A DNA stretch of 64,000 nt from Leifsonia sp. EB41. GTDB taxonomy: Bacteria; Actinomycetota; Actinomycetes; Actinomycetales; Microbacteriaceae. The position numbers and the translations under genes are program-made. The stretch covers positions 2,170,001 to 2,234,000 of the forward strand of contig NZ_JBGCCJ010000001.1 of assembly GCF_041262565.1 (NCBI RefSeq). Reading direction: 5' to 3'. Of the stretch, positions 1-8,180 are shown piece by piece. The notes under the pieces are model-generated. The model was given only the letters and a program-made list of their open reading frames with translations, was not told the DNA's origin and searched no databases. How positions within the stretch are numbered: the first letter of the stretch is position 1; each line of letters starts with the position of its first letter.

Positions 1-1152
1 AGCGGCGTCACGGCCTCGGGGCTGAGCGCGCTCGAGTCGACGCTCGGCGAGCCGAGCGGCGACGCCATCTCCGGCTCGCTCTCGAAGTTCTGGTCGTCCT
101 GGCAGGACGTCTCCAACCAGCCGGGCGCGCCCGCCCCTGTCGCCGCCCTGCTCGGCAAGGCGGGCTCCCTGGTCGGGCAGATCGCCACCGCCTACCGGTC
201 GGTGCAGTCGCAGTGGTCGCAGACCCAGCAGGATCTGGCGAACACGGCGGCGCAGGTGAACTCCGACGCGTCCAAGGTCGCCCAGCTCAACGGGCAGATC
301 CGCTCGGTGGCCGCCTCGGGCGGCGACGTCAACGCGCTCATCACCCAGCGCAGCAACATCCTGACCGAGCTCGCCTCGCTCTCCGGCGCGTCCGTCGTGA
401 ACAACGCGGACCAGACCGTGACCGTGAGCATCGGCGGGGCGAACCTGGTGCAGGGCACCATCGCCCGGTCCCTGTCGGTCACCGGATCGACCACTCTGGA
501 GGGCGCCGCAGGGTCGCCGGCCGGAGTGCAGTGGTCCGACGGCGCCGGCCCGGTCTCGCTCAACTCCGGCAAGCTCGCCGGCGACCTCTCGCTCCTTGCG
601 CCCGCGACCGCCACCGGCAATGGCGGCGCGATCGCGGAGACCGCGGCGAAGCTCAACAGCCTCGCGACCTCCCTCGCCCAGCAGGTGAACGCCGTCAGCG
701 TCACCGGGACGACCTCCACCGGCGCCACGAACGTCGCGTTCTTCGGGATGTCGGCGACCGGCCCGGCGGCGCTCGGCCTGAGCGTGCTCCCGACCGACGC
801 CTCCGGTGTCGCCGTCGCCGCAGCCGGCGCAGGCGCGGCGGACGGGTCGATCGCGGACGCGATCGGGCAGCTCGGCACCGGCGCGGGCTCGCCCGACGTC
901 GCCTGGTCGACGGGCGTCATCGCGCTCGGCACCGCGACCAGCAACGCGACGCAGCAGTCCACCCTCGATCAGAGCGCCCAGGCCGCCGCGACGGGCGCGC
1001 AGTCCTCGCAGGAGTCGGTCAGCCTCGACGAGGAGAACATGAACCTGATCGCGTACCAGCACGCCTACCAGGGCTCTGCGCGCGTCATGACCGCACTCGA
1101 CTCCATCCTCGATCAGCTCATCAACCACACCGGACTCGTCGGATTGGGATAG
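1..1152 (+). CDS. flgK: Flagellar hook-associated protein 1 (FlgK), C-terminal part
   Basis: FlgK is the hook-filament junction protein, exported by the flagellar type III apparatus. The frame is open from the first base of the window, so the N-terminus and start lie outside it; 383 residues are visible. The C-terminus has the conserved axial-protein helix (VSLDEENMNLIAYQHAYQGS, then ARVMTALDSILDQLI) typical of FlgK. The middle is rich in Ala, Gly, Ser and Thr, as expected for the variable surface domains. The gene ends 7 bp before flgL, so the two are almost certainly co-transcribed. The family assignment rests on the C-terminal helix and on the flgK-flgL order. Confidence 0.93.
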   Translation, partial: SGVTASGLSALESTLGEPSGDAISGSLSKFWSSWQDVSNQPGAPAPVAALLGKAGSLVGQIATAYRSVQSQWSQTQQDLANTAAQVNSDASKVAQLNGQIRSVAASGGDVNALITQRSNILTELASLSGASVVNNADQTVTVSIGGANLVQGTIARSLSVTGSTTLEGAAGSPAGVQWSDGAGPVSLNSGKLAGDLSLLAPATATGNGGAIAETAAKLNSLATSLAQQVNAVSVTGTTSTGATNVAFFGMSATGPAALGLSVLPTDASGVAVAAAGAGAADGSIADAIGQLGTGAGSPDVAWSTGVIALGTATSNATQQSTLDQSAQAAATGAQSSQESVSLDEENMNLIAYQHAYQGSARVMTALDSILDQLINHTGLVGLG

Positions 1153-1159
1153 GCCGAAC

Positions 1160-2044
1160 ATGTCATTCCGTGTCACCGAGTCGACGCAGCTCGCGTCGGC
1201 CCAGCGCAATCTCCAGCTCAGCGCCCAGCGGCTCAACCAGCTCGACCAGCAGGTCGCCAGCGGGCTCGCGATCAGCAAGACCTCCGACGACCCCGCGGGC
1301 GCCGCGACCCTGCTCGACCTGCAACGGCAGCTCGCGCAGAACACGCAGTACCAGCGGAACGCCGGCGACGGGACGGCCTGGCTCGCGACCGCGGGCACGG
1401 CCCTCACCTCGATGAACGACACCCTCAACCAGGTGCGCGACCTGACGGTGCAGGCCGCGAACACGGCCACCCAGACCCCGAGCTCGCGCACGGCCATCGC
1501 CACCCAGCTGCAGTCGCTGAAGCAGACGCTGCTCACTCTGGCGAACACGCAGTACCAGGGCCGCAGCGTCTTCGCCGGCACCTCCGACGCAGGCAGCGCG
1601 TTCAACGCCGACTACACCTTCAACGGGACGGCCGGCTCGTCGGTGAACCGGCGCGTGGGCACGGACACGACCGTCCGGGTCGACGTCGACGGGTCGTCGG
1701 TGCTCGGCGCCGGGGCGACCTCGGTCTTCGCGCTGATCGACTCGATCGCCAGCGCCGTGAGCAGCGGAGGGAACGTGGGCGGGCAGCTCACCGCGATCGA
1801 CGCCGTCGCCGCGAACATCCGGGGCGCCGAGGCGACCGTCGGCAGCGCACAGAACCAGCTCACCGGCGCGACCTCGGCGCTCACCACGCAGGCCACGACG
1901 CTGCAGACCACGCAGAACGGAATCCAGAACGTGGACGCCGCGCATGCCATCCTGAAGATGCAGACGCAGCAGGTCGCCTACCAGACCGCCCTGGCCGTCA
2001 CAGCCAAAAGCATCCAGCCGACCTTGATGGACTACCTCAGATGA
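1160..2044 (+). CDS. flgL: Flagellar hook-associated protein 3 (FlgL)
   Basis: 294 residues, the usual size for FlgL, the second hook-filament junction protein. The N-terminus (MSFRVTESTQLASAQRNLQL) and the following GLAISKTSDDPAGA segment match the flagellin/FlgL N-terminal helical domain. The C-terminus ends in the matching coiled-coil helix (ALAVTAKSIQPTLMDYLR). It starts 7 bp after flgK, and its stop overlaps the fliW start as ATGA, which indicates translational coupling. Export would be through the flagellar secretion apparatus, without a signal peptide. Confidence 0.95.
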   Translation: MSFRVTESTQLASAQRNLQLSAQRLNQLDQQVASGLAISKTSDDPAGAATLLDLQRQLAQNTQYQRNAGDGTAWLATAGTALTSMNDTLNQVRDLTVQAANTATQTPSSRTAIATQLQSLKQTLLTLANTQYQGRSVFAGTSDAGSAFNADYTFNGTAGSSVNRRVGTDTTVRVDVDGSSVLGAGATSVFALIDSIASAVSSGGNVGGQLTAIDAVAANIRGAEATVGSAQNQLTGATSALTTQATTLQTTQNGIQNVDAAHAILKMQTQQVAYQTALAVTAKSIQPTLMDYLR

Positions 2045-2397
2045 CAGTGCAGATCAGCTTCCAGGAACCGCTCGCCGGCCTCGGGTCGTTCACCGAGTAC
2101 GACTTCGCCCCGCTCGACGGCGCCCGCGACACCTACACCCTCCGGGCGAGCGCGCAGCCGGCGATCCGGCTGTTCCTGGTAGACGCGGCCGCCTACCTGC
2201 CGGACTTCGTGGGGGAGCTCGACCGGCCGGCCGACGGGGAGCCGGGTGTCTTCCTGGTCGTGACGCCGCACGCCGACGGAATCACCGCCAACCTCCTCGC
2301 GCCCATCTTCATCGACCCGGTCACGCGCACCGGCGCGCAGGTGATCGCCACGGACGACCTCGACCGGGTGCAGGTGCCGCTGCGCCGGACGGCCTGA
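2041..2397 (+). CDS. fliW: Flagellar assembly factor FliW
   Basis: 118 residues, slightly short for FliW. The central block (FFLVDAAAYLPDF equivalent: LFLVDAAAYLPDF, then VFLVVTPHADGITANLLAPI) matches the FliW beta-barrel core. In other bacteria FliW binds free flagellin and antagonises the translational repressor CsrA. The ATG overlaps the flgL stop (ATGA). No csrA gene follows, although fliW and csrA are often neighbours, so the partner is either elsewhere in the genome or absent. Its position in the operon ties FliW level to FlgK/FlgL synthesis. Confidence 0.88.
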   Translation: MTVQISFQEPLAGLGSFTEYDFAPLDGARDTYTLRASAQPAIRLFLVDAAAYLPDFVGELDRPADGEPGVFLVVTPHADGITANLLAPIFIDPVTRTGAQVIATDDLDRVQVPLRRTA

Positions 2398-2479
2398 CAG
2401 ACCCTCGGTTCACGCCGGGACGGCAAGTAGTGTGTACGCAACGCGGGCTACGGTCCGCACACCCGAGTGCGCTTCACGA

Positions 2480-2923
2480 ATGGAACAGCCGATGACGACG
2501 AACGAGGCCAACGAGCTGACGGCCCAGCTCTGGCGGCAGCGGGAGCTCCTGGAGATGCTGCTGTTCAAGTACGAGGAGGAGCGGCTGCTGCGCACGGCCG
2601 GGATGACCCGCTGGCTCGCGCACGCCTCCCGCGAGATCGACGTCGTGACCGCGCGGCTCAGCAAATCCAGCCTCTCGACCGCCGTCGCGATCTCGAGCCT
2701 CGGCGAGTCCTGGGGGCTGACGCACGGCGCCCTCCTGCGCGACCTCGCCGAGGGCGCGCCGAGCCCGATGTGGGCGGAGATCTTCACCGACCATCTGCGC
2801 GCCCTGGTCGAGGTCATCACCGAGATCCGCGAGGTGCGGGCGCAGACGACCGCGACCTACCGCTCGAACGGTGAGATCGACCACACCGAGCAGAGCGCGC
2901 GGCTGATCGACACGGTCCTCTGA
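2480..2923 (+). CDS. Helical protein, probable FlgN-like export chaperone
   Basis: 147 residues from the ATG at 2480; a second in-frame ATG lies at 2492, and an upstream ATG at 2432 is less likely because the intervening residues look non-coding. The sequence is soluble and predicted to be almost entirely helical, with heptad-like hydrophobic spacing (LTAQLWRQRELLEMLLFKYE, then long Leu/Ile-rich helices). It lacks membrane segments and cysteines. FlgN, the export chaperone of FlgK and FlgL, has this size and architecture and usually sits beside its clients, as here. The assignment is inference from composition and context; no strict motif proves it. Confidence 0.5.
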   Translation: MEQPMTTNEANELTAQLWRQRELLEMLLFKYEEERLLRTAGMTRWLAHASREIDVVTARLSKSSLSTAVAISSLGESWGLTHGALLRDLAEGAPSPMWAEIFTDHLRALVEVITEIREVRAQTTATYRSNGEIDHTEQSARLIDTVL

Positions 2924-2930
2924 CGATCGG

Positions 2931-3722
2931 TCAGGCGGTGACCCGCTGGGTGACCGAAGCCGGGTGCGCGGTGAACTCCGCGAGCTTGGCGAGGTAGGCC
3001 GACCGCTTCGTGCGGGGGTTCCTGTCGGGCATCGGGAGCACGCCGGCGTCCCGGTCGAAGTGCAGGAGCCAGCCCTCGTGCAGCAGCTTCATCGCCTCGC
3101 TCCGGGCCAGCGACACGGCCGCGTGCGTGACGCCGAGCTCGGCGGCCACGTCCTTGACCTGCCGGTCCTCGAAGAAGAGGCGGGTGACGATCAGGTGCAG
3201 CCGCTCGGGGAGGGCCTCGACGGCCGCCCGCAGGAACGTCTCGCGCTCCGACGTCTCCGCCGACTCCTCCGGGCCGAGGATCGCCGAGACCAGCTCCTCG
3301 GAGCGCTCCTCGATCGCGACCGGTCCGGTCGCGGACTCGCGGAGGGTGGCGACGACCGTCGCGCGGTCGACGCCGAGGGAGACGGCCATCTCGTCGATGG
3401 TGGGCGTCCGGCCGAGCGTCTGGTAGAGCCCGTCCCGGATCGCCAGCGTCTCCTTGATCGTCTTGCGGGTGCCGCGGGAGACCCAGTCCTGCGAGCGCAG
3501 CTCGTCCGCCAGCGCACCGGAGATGCGGGTGCGGGCGTAGGCGCCGAATGGCACGCCGCGGTCGGGGTCGAAGGAGCGGGACGCCTGGAACAGGGCGAAC
3601 TGGCCTGCGGAGGCCAGCTCATCCCTGTCGAGATGCGTGCCGCGGTTGCACAGGTCGGAGACGATGTAGCCGACGAGCGGCAGGTGCTCGATGACGAGCT
3701 GATCGCGCGAGTGTGTGTTCAC
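2931..3722 (-). CDS. fliA: FliA/WhiG-family sigma factor
   Basis: 263 residues starting at a GTG preceded by AGAGGA. Region 2 is clear (LVGYIVSDLCNRG, then FALFQASRSFDPDRGVPFGA and RISGALADELRSQDWVSRG), region 3 follows (LGRTPTIDEMAVSLGV), and region 4 carries the helix-turn-helix RQVKDVAAELGVTHAAVSLA. The WVSRG element and TI-DEMA spacing are typical of the sigma-28 group, which transcribes late flagellar genes. It lies tail-to-tail with the FlgN-like gene, 7 bp apart, so it is transcribed independently. The gap upstream holds an imperfect stem-loop at 3789-3817. Confidence 0.85.
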   Translation of the reverse strand: MNTHSRDQLVIEHLPLVGYIVSDLCNRGTHLDRDELASAGQFALFQASRSFDPDRGVPFGAYARTRISGALADELRSQDWVSRGTRKTIKETLAIRDGLYQTLGRTPTIDEMAVSLGVDRATVVATLRESATGPVAIEERSEELVSAILGPEESAETSERETFLRAAVEALPERLHLIVTRLFFEDRQVKDVAAELGVTHAAVSLARSEAMKLLHEGWLLHFDRDAGVLPMPDRNPRTKRSAYLAKLAEFTAHPASVTQRVTA

Positions 3723-3788
3723 GTGTTCCTCTGTCGTTCGCGGTCTTAGGGCAGGACCACGGCGGGTTTCGGTGGGTGTAAATCACGC

Positions 3789-3817
3789 TCGGGTGCGCAG
3801 TTCACCTCTGCGCCCGA
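3789..3817. other. Imperfect stem-loop upstream of the sigma factor
   Basis: The arms TCGGGTGCGCAG and CTGCGCCCGA pair around a short loop with one bulge. It lies in the 215 bp between the sigma-factor start and the next gene, so it could be part of the sigma-factor leader. Apart from this I see no clear promoter motif in that gap. Confidence 0.35.
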
Positions 3818-3937
3818 TTAGGGGTAGACGCTTCGGCACTCTTGAAATTAGCGGGCTGACCAGCATCCTGTAACGACCCAAGTCGGGTGACAAATGAATG
3901 CATTGCATTCGCGGAGCCATCCGCTATGCTCCGGCGG

Positions 3938-5212
3938 TCAGCCCGCAGCGGTCTTCGCCGGGCAGGGCGCCGCGGCCTTCATGGCGGCCGTGGCCTGGTC
4001 CTCCGACCAGGGCAGCGTCGCCACGACCTTCGCGCCCTTCTGCACCGCGGGCACCTTGGACGCGATCGACGCCAGCCGCTCGGCCAGCGCCTGCGCGAAC
4101 CCCGCGCCCGGCGTCGAGTCGTTGAGCGCCACGACGACGGTCAGCCCCGACGACGGGTCGGCGTACGCCGCCGACAGGTAACCGGGGACCGCCCCCGACG
4201 CGCCGCGGAGCGGCCCGACGACCTGCATGCCGAGTCCGTAGCCCAGCCAGGACGCGCCCGCGCCGACCGTCTTCGCCTGCGCGTCCGCCGAGCTGCTGCT
4301 CAGCAGCGAGCCGCTGGCGAGCGCCTGCGCGAACACCTTGAGGTCCGTGACGTTCGAGACCACCCCCGCCGCCGTCCAGCCCAGCGACGGCGACAGCGCG
4401 GTGATGTCCTGCGGCTTGGCGCACACCGGAGCGCCGGTGGCGTCGAGCGGGGCCACGTAGCCCGCGGGATGCGGGCCGGGCACGGTGAAGACGCCGTCGT
4501 CGGGGAGGACGCTCGCCGACATCCCGAGCCGGCCGAACACGTAGCTCTGGTAGAGCTGCTCCCAGTTGCGGCCGGCCGCGTTCTGCAGCGCCATCCCGAG
4601 CAGCAGCGCGTTCGTCTGCGACGGGCTGTACTTCTCGCCCGGGTTCCCGGTGCGCGCCATCGCGACGCCGTCGCTCACGAGCTCGAGCGGCGGCCAGTAG
4701 CGCTGCGGGTTGGCCAGGAACTCGCGGTGCAGGACCGACGCGTAGTCGCCGAAGCCGGAGGTGTCCTGGCACAGCTCGCGCAGGGTCACCCCGCCGACGC
4801 CCACGAGGCCCGGAATCCACTGCGCGACCGGGTCGTCGAGCTCCACCGTGCCCTCGTCGACCAGTTCGAGGAGCACTGTGCACGTCATCGCGGTGGTGAG
4901 CTGGCCCGCGCGGAACGTCATGGCGGGGGTGACCGGCACGGACCCGCCGCGGGTCGTGGTCCCGATCGCGGTCGTCCAGCTGCCCGCCCACGGCGCCCAG
5001 ACTCCGACGAGGGCGGCCGACCCTCCGGAGAGCTGGATCGCGTCCGTCACCGCTGTGGTGAGCTGCGTCACCGTGGCGGCCGGGAGGGCGCCCGGCTGCT
5101 GCGGCGGGAAGTCGGGGTTCGCACCGGTGTTGCCGCACGCGGCGAGGGTGAAGGCGAGCGTGGCGGCGAACGCCGCGAGAACGATTCTGCGGAGACTTCT
5201 CCCTCGTCCCAT
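3938..5212 (-). CDS. Lipoprotein of the serine beta-lactamase/DD-peptidase fold, catalytic motifs lost
   Basis: 424 residues from the ATG at 5212, chosen because it gives a clean lipoprotein signal (arginine-rich start, hydrophobic stretch, LAAC lipobox with Cys26). The body aligns by eye with class C beta-lactamase/DD-carboxypeptidase relatives: FRxGxxT near residue 100, LVDEGTVELDDPV, LRELCQDTSGFGDY, the PGEKYS segment and the VPGY segment. The active-site residues are replaced. The Ser-x-x-Lys motif reads Gln104-Leu-Thr-Thr107, Tyr-x-Asn reads Tyr195-Ser-Pro197, and the His-x-Gly-type motif reads Ala338-Ser-Gly. It is therefore likely an exported pseudoenzyme, perhaps binding cell-wall or peptide ligands. 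There is no operon partner. Confidence 0.82.
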   Translation of the reverse strand: MGRGRSLRRIVLAAFAATLAFTLAACGNTGANPDFPPQQPGALPAATVTQLTTAVTDAIQLSGGSAALVGVWAPWAGSWTTAIGTTTRGGSVPVTPAMTFRAGQLTTAMTCTVLLELVDEGTVELDDPVAQWIPGLVGVGGVTLRELCQDTSGFGDYASVLHREFLANPQRYWPPLELVSDGVAMARTGNPGEKYSPSQTNALLLGMALQNAAGRNWEQLYQSYVFGRLGMSASVLPDDGVFTVPGPHPAGYVAPLDATGAPVCAKPQDITALSPSLGWTAAGVVSNVTDLKVFAQALASGSLLSSSSADAQAKTVGAGASWLGYGLGMQVVGPLRGASGAVPGYLSAAYADPSSGLTVVVALNDSTPGAGFAQALAERLASIASKVPAVQKGAKVVATLPWSEDQATAAMKAAAPCPAKTAAG

Positions 5213-5366
5213 CGCATCCCCCCGACGCTCCTGTGGCAGCGATTGTAGCGTGCGGCGACGCCCGCGCGGAGTCCCCCCGGACCGTGTCCAATCCGATCCG
5301 CTCACTGCGCCGAATTCCTGGATGAGGCGCGCACGCCGCGCGCCGTCTTCCAAGGAGGAACGACAC

Positions 5367-5780
5367 ATGCGCACATCACCGAACCGCCTCGTCGCCACCA
5401 TTTTCGGCGCCGTCTACCTGCTCGTCGGCCTGCTCGGCTTCGCCTTCACCGGCGGCGTCGGCTTCGTCGCCACCCAGGGTGGCCTGATCCTCGGCATCTT
5501 CGAGGTCAACCCGCTGCACAACATCGCCCACCTGCTCATCGGCGCGGCGCTGCTCATCGCCGGCCTCACCAGGGCAGCCGCGGCGAAGGCCGTCAACACC
5601 ACCGTCGGAGCCGTCTACCTGCTCCTGGGCATCGTCGGCTTCTTCCTGGTCGGGACCGGGGCGAACATCCTCGCCCTGAACACCCCCGACCACTTCCTCC
5701 ACTTGGTGAGCGCCATCGTGCTCCTCGGTGTCGGTCTCGGCGCCGAGCGGACTGTGCGCTCCTCTTCGGTCGCCGCCTGA
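5367..5780 (+). CDS. DUF4383 four-helix membrane protein
   Basis: 137 residues with a strong ribosome site (AAGGAGG, 5352-5358). Four hydrophobic segments alternate with short loops: VATIFGAVYLLVGLLGFAF, the segment after NPLHNIAHL, VGAVYLLLGIVGFFLV, and LVSAIVLLGVGLG. The repeated pattern 'GAVYLL-GxxGF ... N..HxxHL' is typical of DUF4383 proteins, which are common in actinobacteria and have no established function. It diverges from the lipoprotein gene on the other strand, so the 150 bp between them should hold both promoters. Confidence 0.8.
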   Translation: MRTSPNRLVATIFGAVYLLVGLLGFAFTGGVGFVATQGGLILGIFEVNPLHNIAHLLIGAALLIAGLTRAAAAKAVNTTVGAVYLLLGIVGFFLVGTGANILALNTPDHFLHLVSAIVLLGVGLGAERTVRSSSVAA

Positions 5781-5803
5781 CCGACCAGGCCACGGCGCTT
5801 CCC

Positions 5804-6322
5804 ATGAGCAGGATGAAGGGGTCAGCCCCGGTCGCCCCGGCGACCAGGGCCTTCCTCGCCGTGGCCGCGCTGGGGGCCGGGCTGCTACACGCCGCCCTCG
5901 CCCCCAGCGCACCCCTCCCGCTGCTCGCGCTCTTCGTGGCGGTCGCCGCCGCGGAGCTGACCTGGGCAGTCCTCACGCTGGCCCGCGAGCGACCTCCCCT
6001 GTTCGGCCTGATCCCGGCACTGGCGCTGGCGCCGCTCGGGATCTGGGCCGCGCTCGCCACGGCCGGCGCCACGGCGACGTCGGGCACGGTGCTCACGCTC
6101 CCTCTCCTGCCGATGGGCGCGGCATCGCTGCTCGACGTCGCTGTTGCGGCGGTCGCCGCGGTCATCCTGCGGCGCGGCCGGCCTGCGCGTCACGCGAACA
6201 GCGCGCTGCGGTTCGTCTCGGCGCTCCTGGTCAGCGCGTGCGCGGTCTGTGCGGTGACCATTCCCGCTCTCGGCGCCACCGACGCCGGTGTCGCAGCGGT
6301 GACGGTGCACCACCACCACTGA
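5804..6322 (+). CDS. Membrane protein of unknown function with a histidine tail
   Basis: 172 residues with about five hydrophobic segments (ATRAFLAVAALGAGLLHAAL, PLLALFVAVAAAELTWAVLT, LIPALALAPLGIWAALAT, ASLLDVAVAAVAAVI, FVSALLVSACAVCAVTI). The last residues are VHHHH, a natural metal-binding-like tail on the side following the final membrane segment. It starts 23 bp after the DUF4383 gene and may be co-transcribed with it. I do not recognise a named family. It is convergent with the FHA gene downstream. Confidence 0.65.
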   Translation: MSRMKGSAPVAPATRAFLAVAALGAGLLHAALAPSAPLPLLALFVAVAAAELTWAVLTLARERPPLFGLIPALALAPLGIWAALATAGATATSGTVLTLPLLPMGAASLLDVAVAAVAAVILRRGRPARHANSALRFVSALLVSACAVCAVTIPALGATDAGVAAVTVHHHH

Positions 6323-6335
6323 GTGCGGGCTCGGC

Positions 6336-6692
6336 TCAGCTCCGGCGGCTCAGCGCGAACGACGCGTTCCCGAACCGCACGATCGACCCGGGATCGACCT
6401 CGTGCCGCGTGTTCGGGTCGCACGCGAAGGTGCCCTCGCCCGGGTAGGTGATCGTCGTCCCGTTGGCGGAGCCGAGGTCCATCACCCAGAAGACCCCGTC
6501 GTACTGCCCGAACGCGAGGTGCGCGCGGGAGACCGACTTGGCGTCGTCCGCCACCGTCACCAGCTCGACGTTCGCAGGGTCGTCGAACTCGGTGCCCGGC
6601 GTGTGGGATGCCGGATTGCGCCCGATCACGCCGTTGCCCGCCGTCTCGACGTGCTGCCCGTCGCTCAGATCCAGTGCGAACATGACCGCCAT
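6336..6692 (-). CDS. FHA-domain protein
   Basis: 118 residues from the ATG at 6692, preceded by GAGGAGA; a longer start at 6743 has no good ribosome site. Nearly the whole protein is one forkhead-associated domain. The phosphothreonine-binding hallmarks are visible: GRNP near residue 24, SRAHL in the middle, and SANGTTI after it. FHA domains bind phosphothreonine peptides made by Ser/Thr kinases. No kinase or phosphatase gene is adjacent, so the partner is unknown. It is convergent with the His-tail membrane protein. Confidence 0.88.
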   Translation of the reverse strand: MAVMFALDLSDGQHVETAGNGVIGRNPASHTPGTEFDDPANVELVTVADDAKSVSRAHLAFGQYDGVFWVMDLGSANGTTITYPGEGTFACDPNTRHEVDPGSIVRFGNASFALSRRS

Positions 6693-6783
6693 CGGCGTCT
6701 CCTCTCCTCGGCGCACCCGAAAGCGCCCCGCCCAGCATGCCATGACCCGGGCCGCGCTCCCTAGGGATCAGGCCGGAGCCCGG

Positions 6784-8088
6784 TCACTCCGCCGCGATCG
6801 GCACCCGCATCGACCGGGCGTCGCGCATGAAGCGCTCCACGTCCGGGTCCACTGTGATGTCGCTCGGGCGCAGCGGACGGGTCAGGTAGAGACCCTCCAG
6901 GCTGGTGATCCGGCTCAGCGCGACGTACGTCTGGCCCGAGGTGAACGCACGCGCACCGAGGTCCACGATCGCCGCGTCGTACGTCTTGCCCTGCGACTTG
7001 TGGATGGTGACCGCCCACGCGAGCCGCAGCGGGAACTGCGTGAAGTCGGCGACCACGTCCTTGGTGAGCTTCTTGGTCTCGGGGGAGTAGCTGTACCGGT
7101 ACTTCTCCCAGATCGCCGGCTCGACCTCGTGCACCTGGCCGTCGACGTCCACGTAGACGTTGGAGTCGATGCGGGTGACGGTGCCGATGGTGCCGTTCAC
7201 CCAGCGCGGTCCGTCGCCCTGTCCGACGTCGTTGCGCAGGAACATCACCTGCGCGCCGACCTTCAGCTCCAGCACCTCGTCGGCCGGGTAGTTGCGGCCG
7301 CCGAAGTCGCCGCTCACCTCGGCCTTCGCCGTCAGCGGCCGGCCGGGCAGCTGCTCCAGGGCCTGCGCGTTGATGCGGTTCACCGTGTCGTTGCGCGTCG
7401 CGAGCGTGATCGTGCCGTCCCGCGGCGCCGGGCGCGCGCCGACCTCGTTCAGCCGGTCGGCGATCTCCTTCGTCACCTGCCCGTGCCGGACCGCGTTGAG
7501 CATGTAGCGGAAGTCGGACTCGTGCTGCCGGTGCACCTGCAGCAGCTCGACGATCTGGAGGTCGGCCTCCCGCCACACCTTCGCGTCGAAGAACCACATC
7601 GAGCGGTAGGTGTCGGCGAAGTACGCGCGCTCCTCGTGGTCGCCCGGCACGGGCGCGAGCTGGTACGGGTCGCCGAACAGCACGATCTGGACGCCGCCGA
7701 ACACCTCCTTCGGCCGCTGCCTGGCCTGACGGAGACTGCGGTCGACCGCGTCCATCAGGTCGGCGTTCACCATCGAGACCTCGTCGATCACCAGGGTGTC
7801 GATGCTGTTCAGCAGCTTGCGCAGCTCACTGGTCTGATCGATGTCGTGGTCGGCGATGACCCCGATCGGCAGCTTGAACAGCGAGTGGATGGTCTGCCCG
7901 CCGACGTTCAGCGCGGCGACCCCGGTCGGCGCGGCGATGACGATCGACTTCTCGGTGTTCCACGACAGGTGGTTGAGCAGCGTGGACTTGCCGGTTCCGG
8001 CCCTGCCCGTCACGAACACATGGTCCCGCGTGTGCTCGATCAGCTCGAACACCGCCCGCTGCTCGGGCGAGAGCGAGAGTCCGCCCAT
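6784..8088 (-). CDS. Pif1-like superfamily 1B DNA helicase
   Basis: 434 residues. Motifs in order: Walker A GRAGTGKSTLLNHL (about residues 28-41), motif Ia APTGVAALNVGG, Walker B LVIDEVSMV, motif III LFGDPYQLAPV, and the C-terminal AVTIHKSQGKTYDAAIVDLG and QTYVALSRITSLEGLYL. This is the compact bacterial Pif1/RecD-like 5'-3' helicase layout, with no extra nuclease domain. Such enzymes act on G-quadruplexes, forked DNA or R-loops. It stands alone, without nuclease or replication partners beside it. It is divergent from the gene at 8181. Confidence 0.85.
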   Translation of the reverse strand: MGGLSLSPEQRAVFELIEHTRDHVFVTGRAGTGKSTLLNHLSWNTEKSIVIAAPTGVAALNVGGQTIHSLFKLPIGVIADHDIDQTSELRKLLNSIDTLVIDEVSMVNADLMDAVDRSLRQARQRPKEVFGGVQIVLFGDPYQLAPVPGDHEERAYFADTYRSMWFFDAKVWREADLQIVELLQVHRQHESDFRYMLNAVRHGQVTKEIADRLNEVGARPAPRDGTITLATRNDTVNRINAQALEQLPGRPLTAKAEVSGDFGGRNYPADEVLELKVGAQVMFLRNDVGQGDGPRWVNGTIGTVTRIDSNVYVDVDGQVHEVEPAIWEKYRYSYSPETKKLTKDVVADFTQFPLRLAWAVTIHKSQGKTYDAAIVDLGARAFTSGQTYVALSRITSLEGLYLTRPLRPSDITVDPDVERFMRDARSMRVPIAAE

Positions 8089-8180
8089 CCGGATCCCTTC
8101 CCTCGCGCGACCTGCCGAACTACTCTAACCCCGCGCGCAGCGCCAGGGCGGCTTATCCACAGGCCCATAGGATGGCAGCT

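Noticed and set aside
192-962. Minus-strand 256-residue frame inside flgK
   Set aside because: It is a high-GC shadow of the flgK coding strand, with Pro/Ala-rich sequence of no recognisable family.
8153-8161. Perfect TTATCCACA far from the origin
   Set aside because: A single isolated match is expected by chance and has no neighbouring boxes or AT-rich element.
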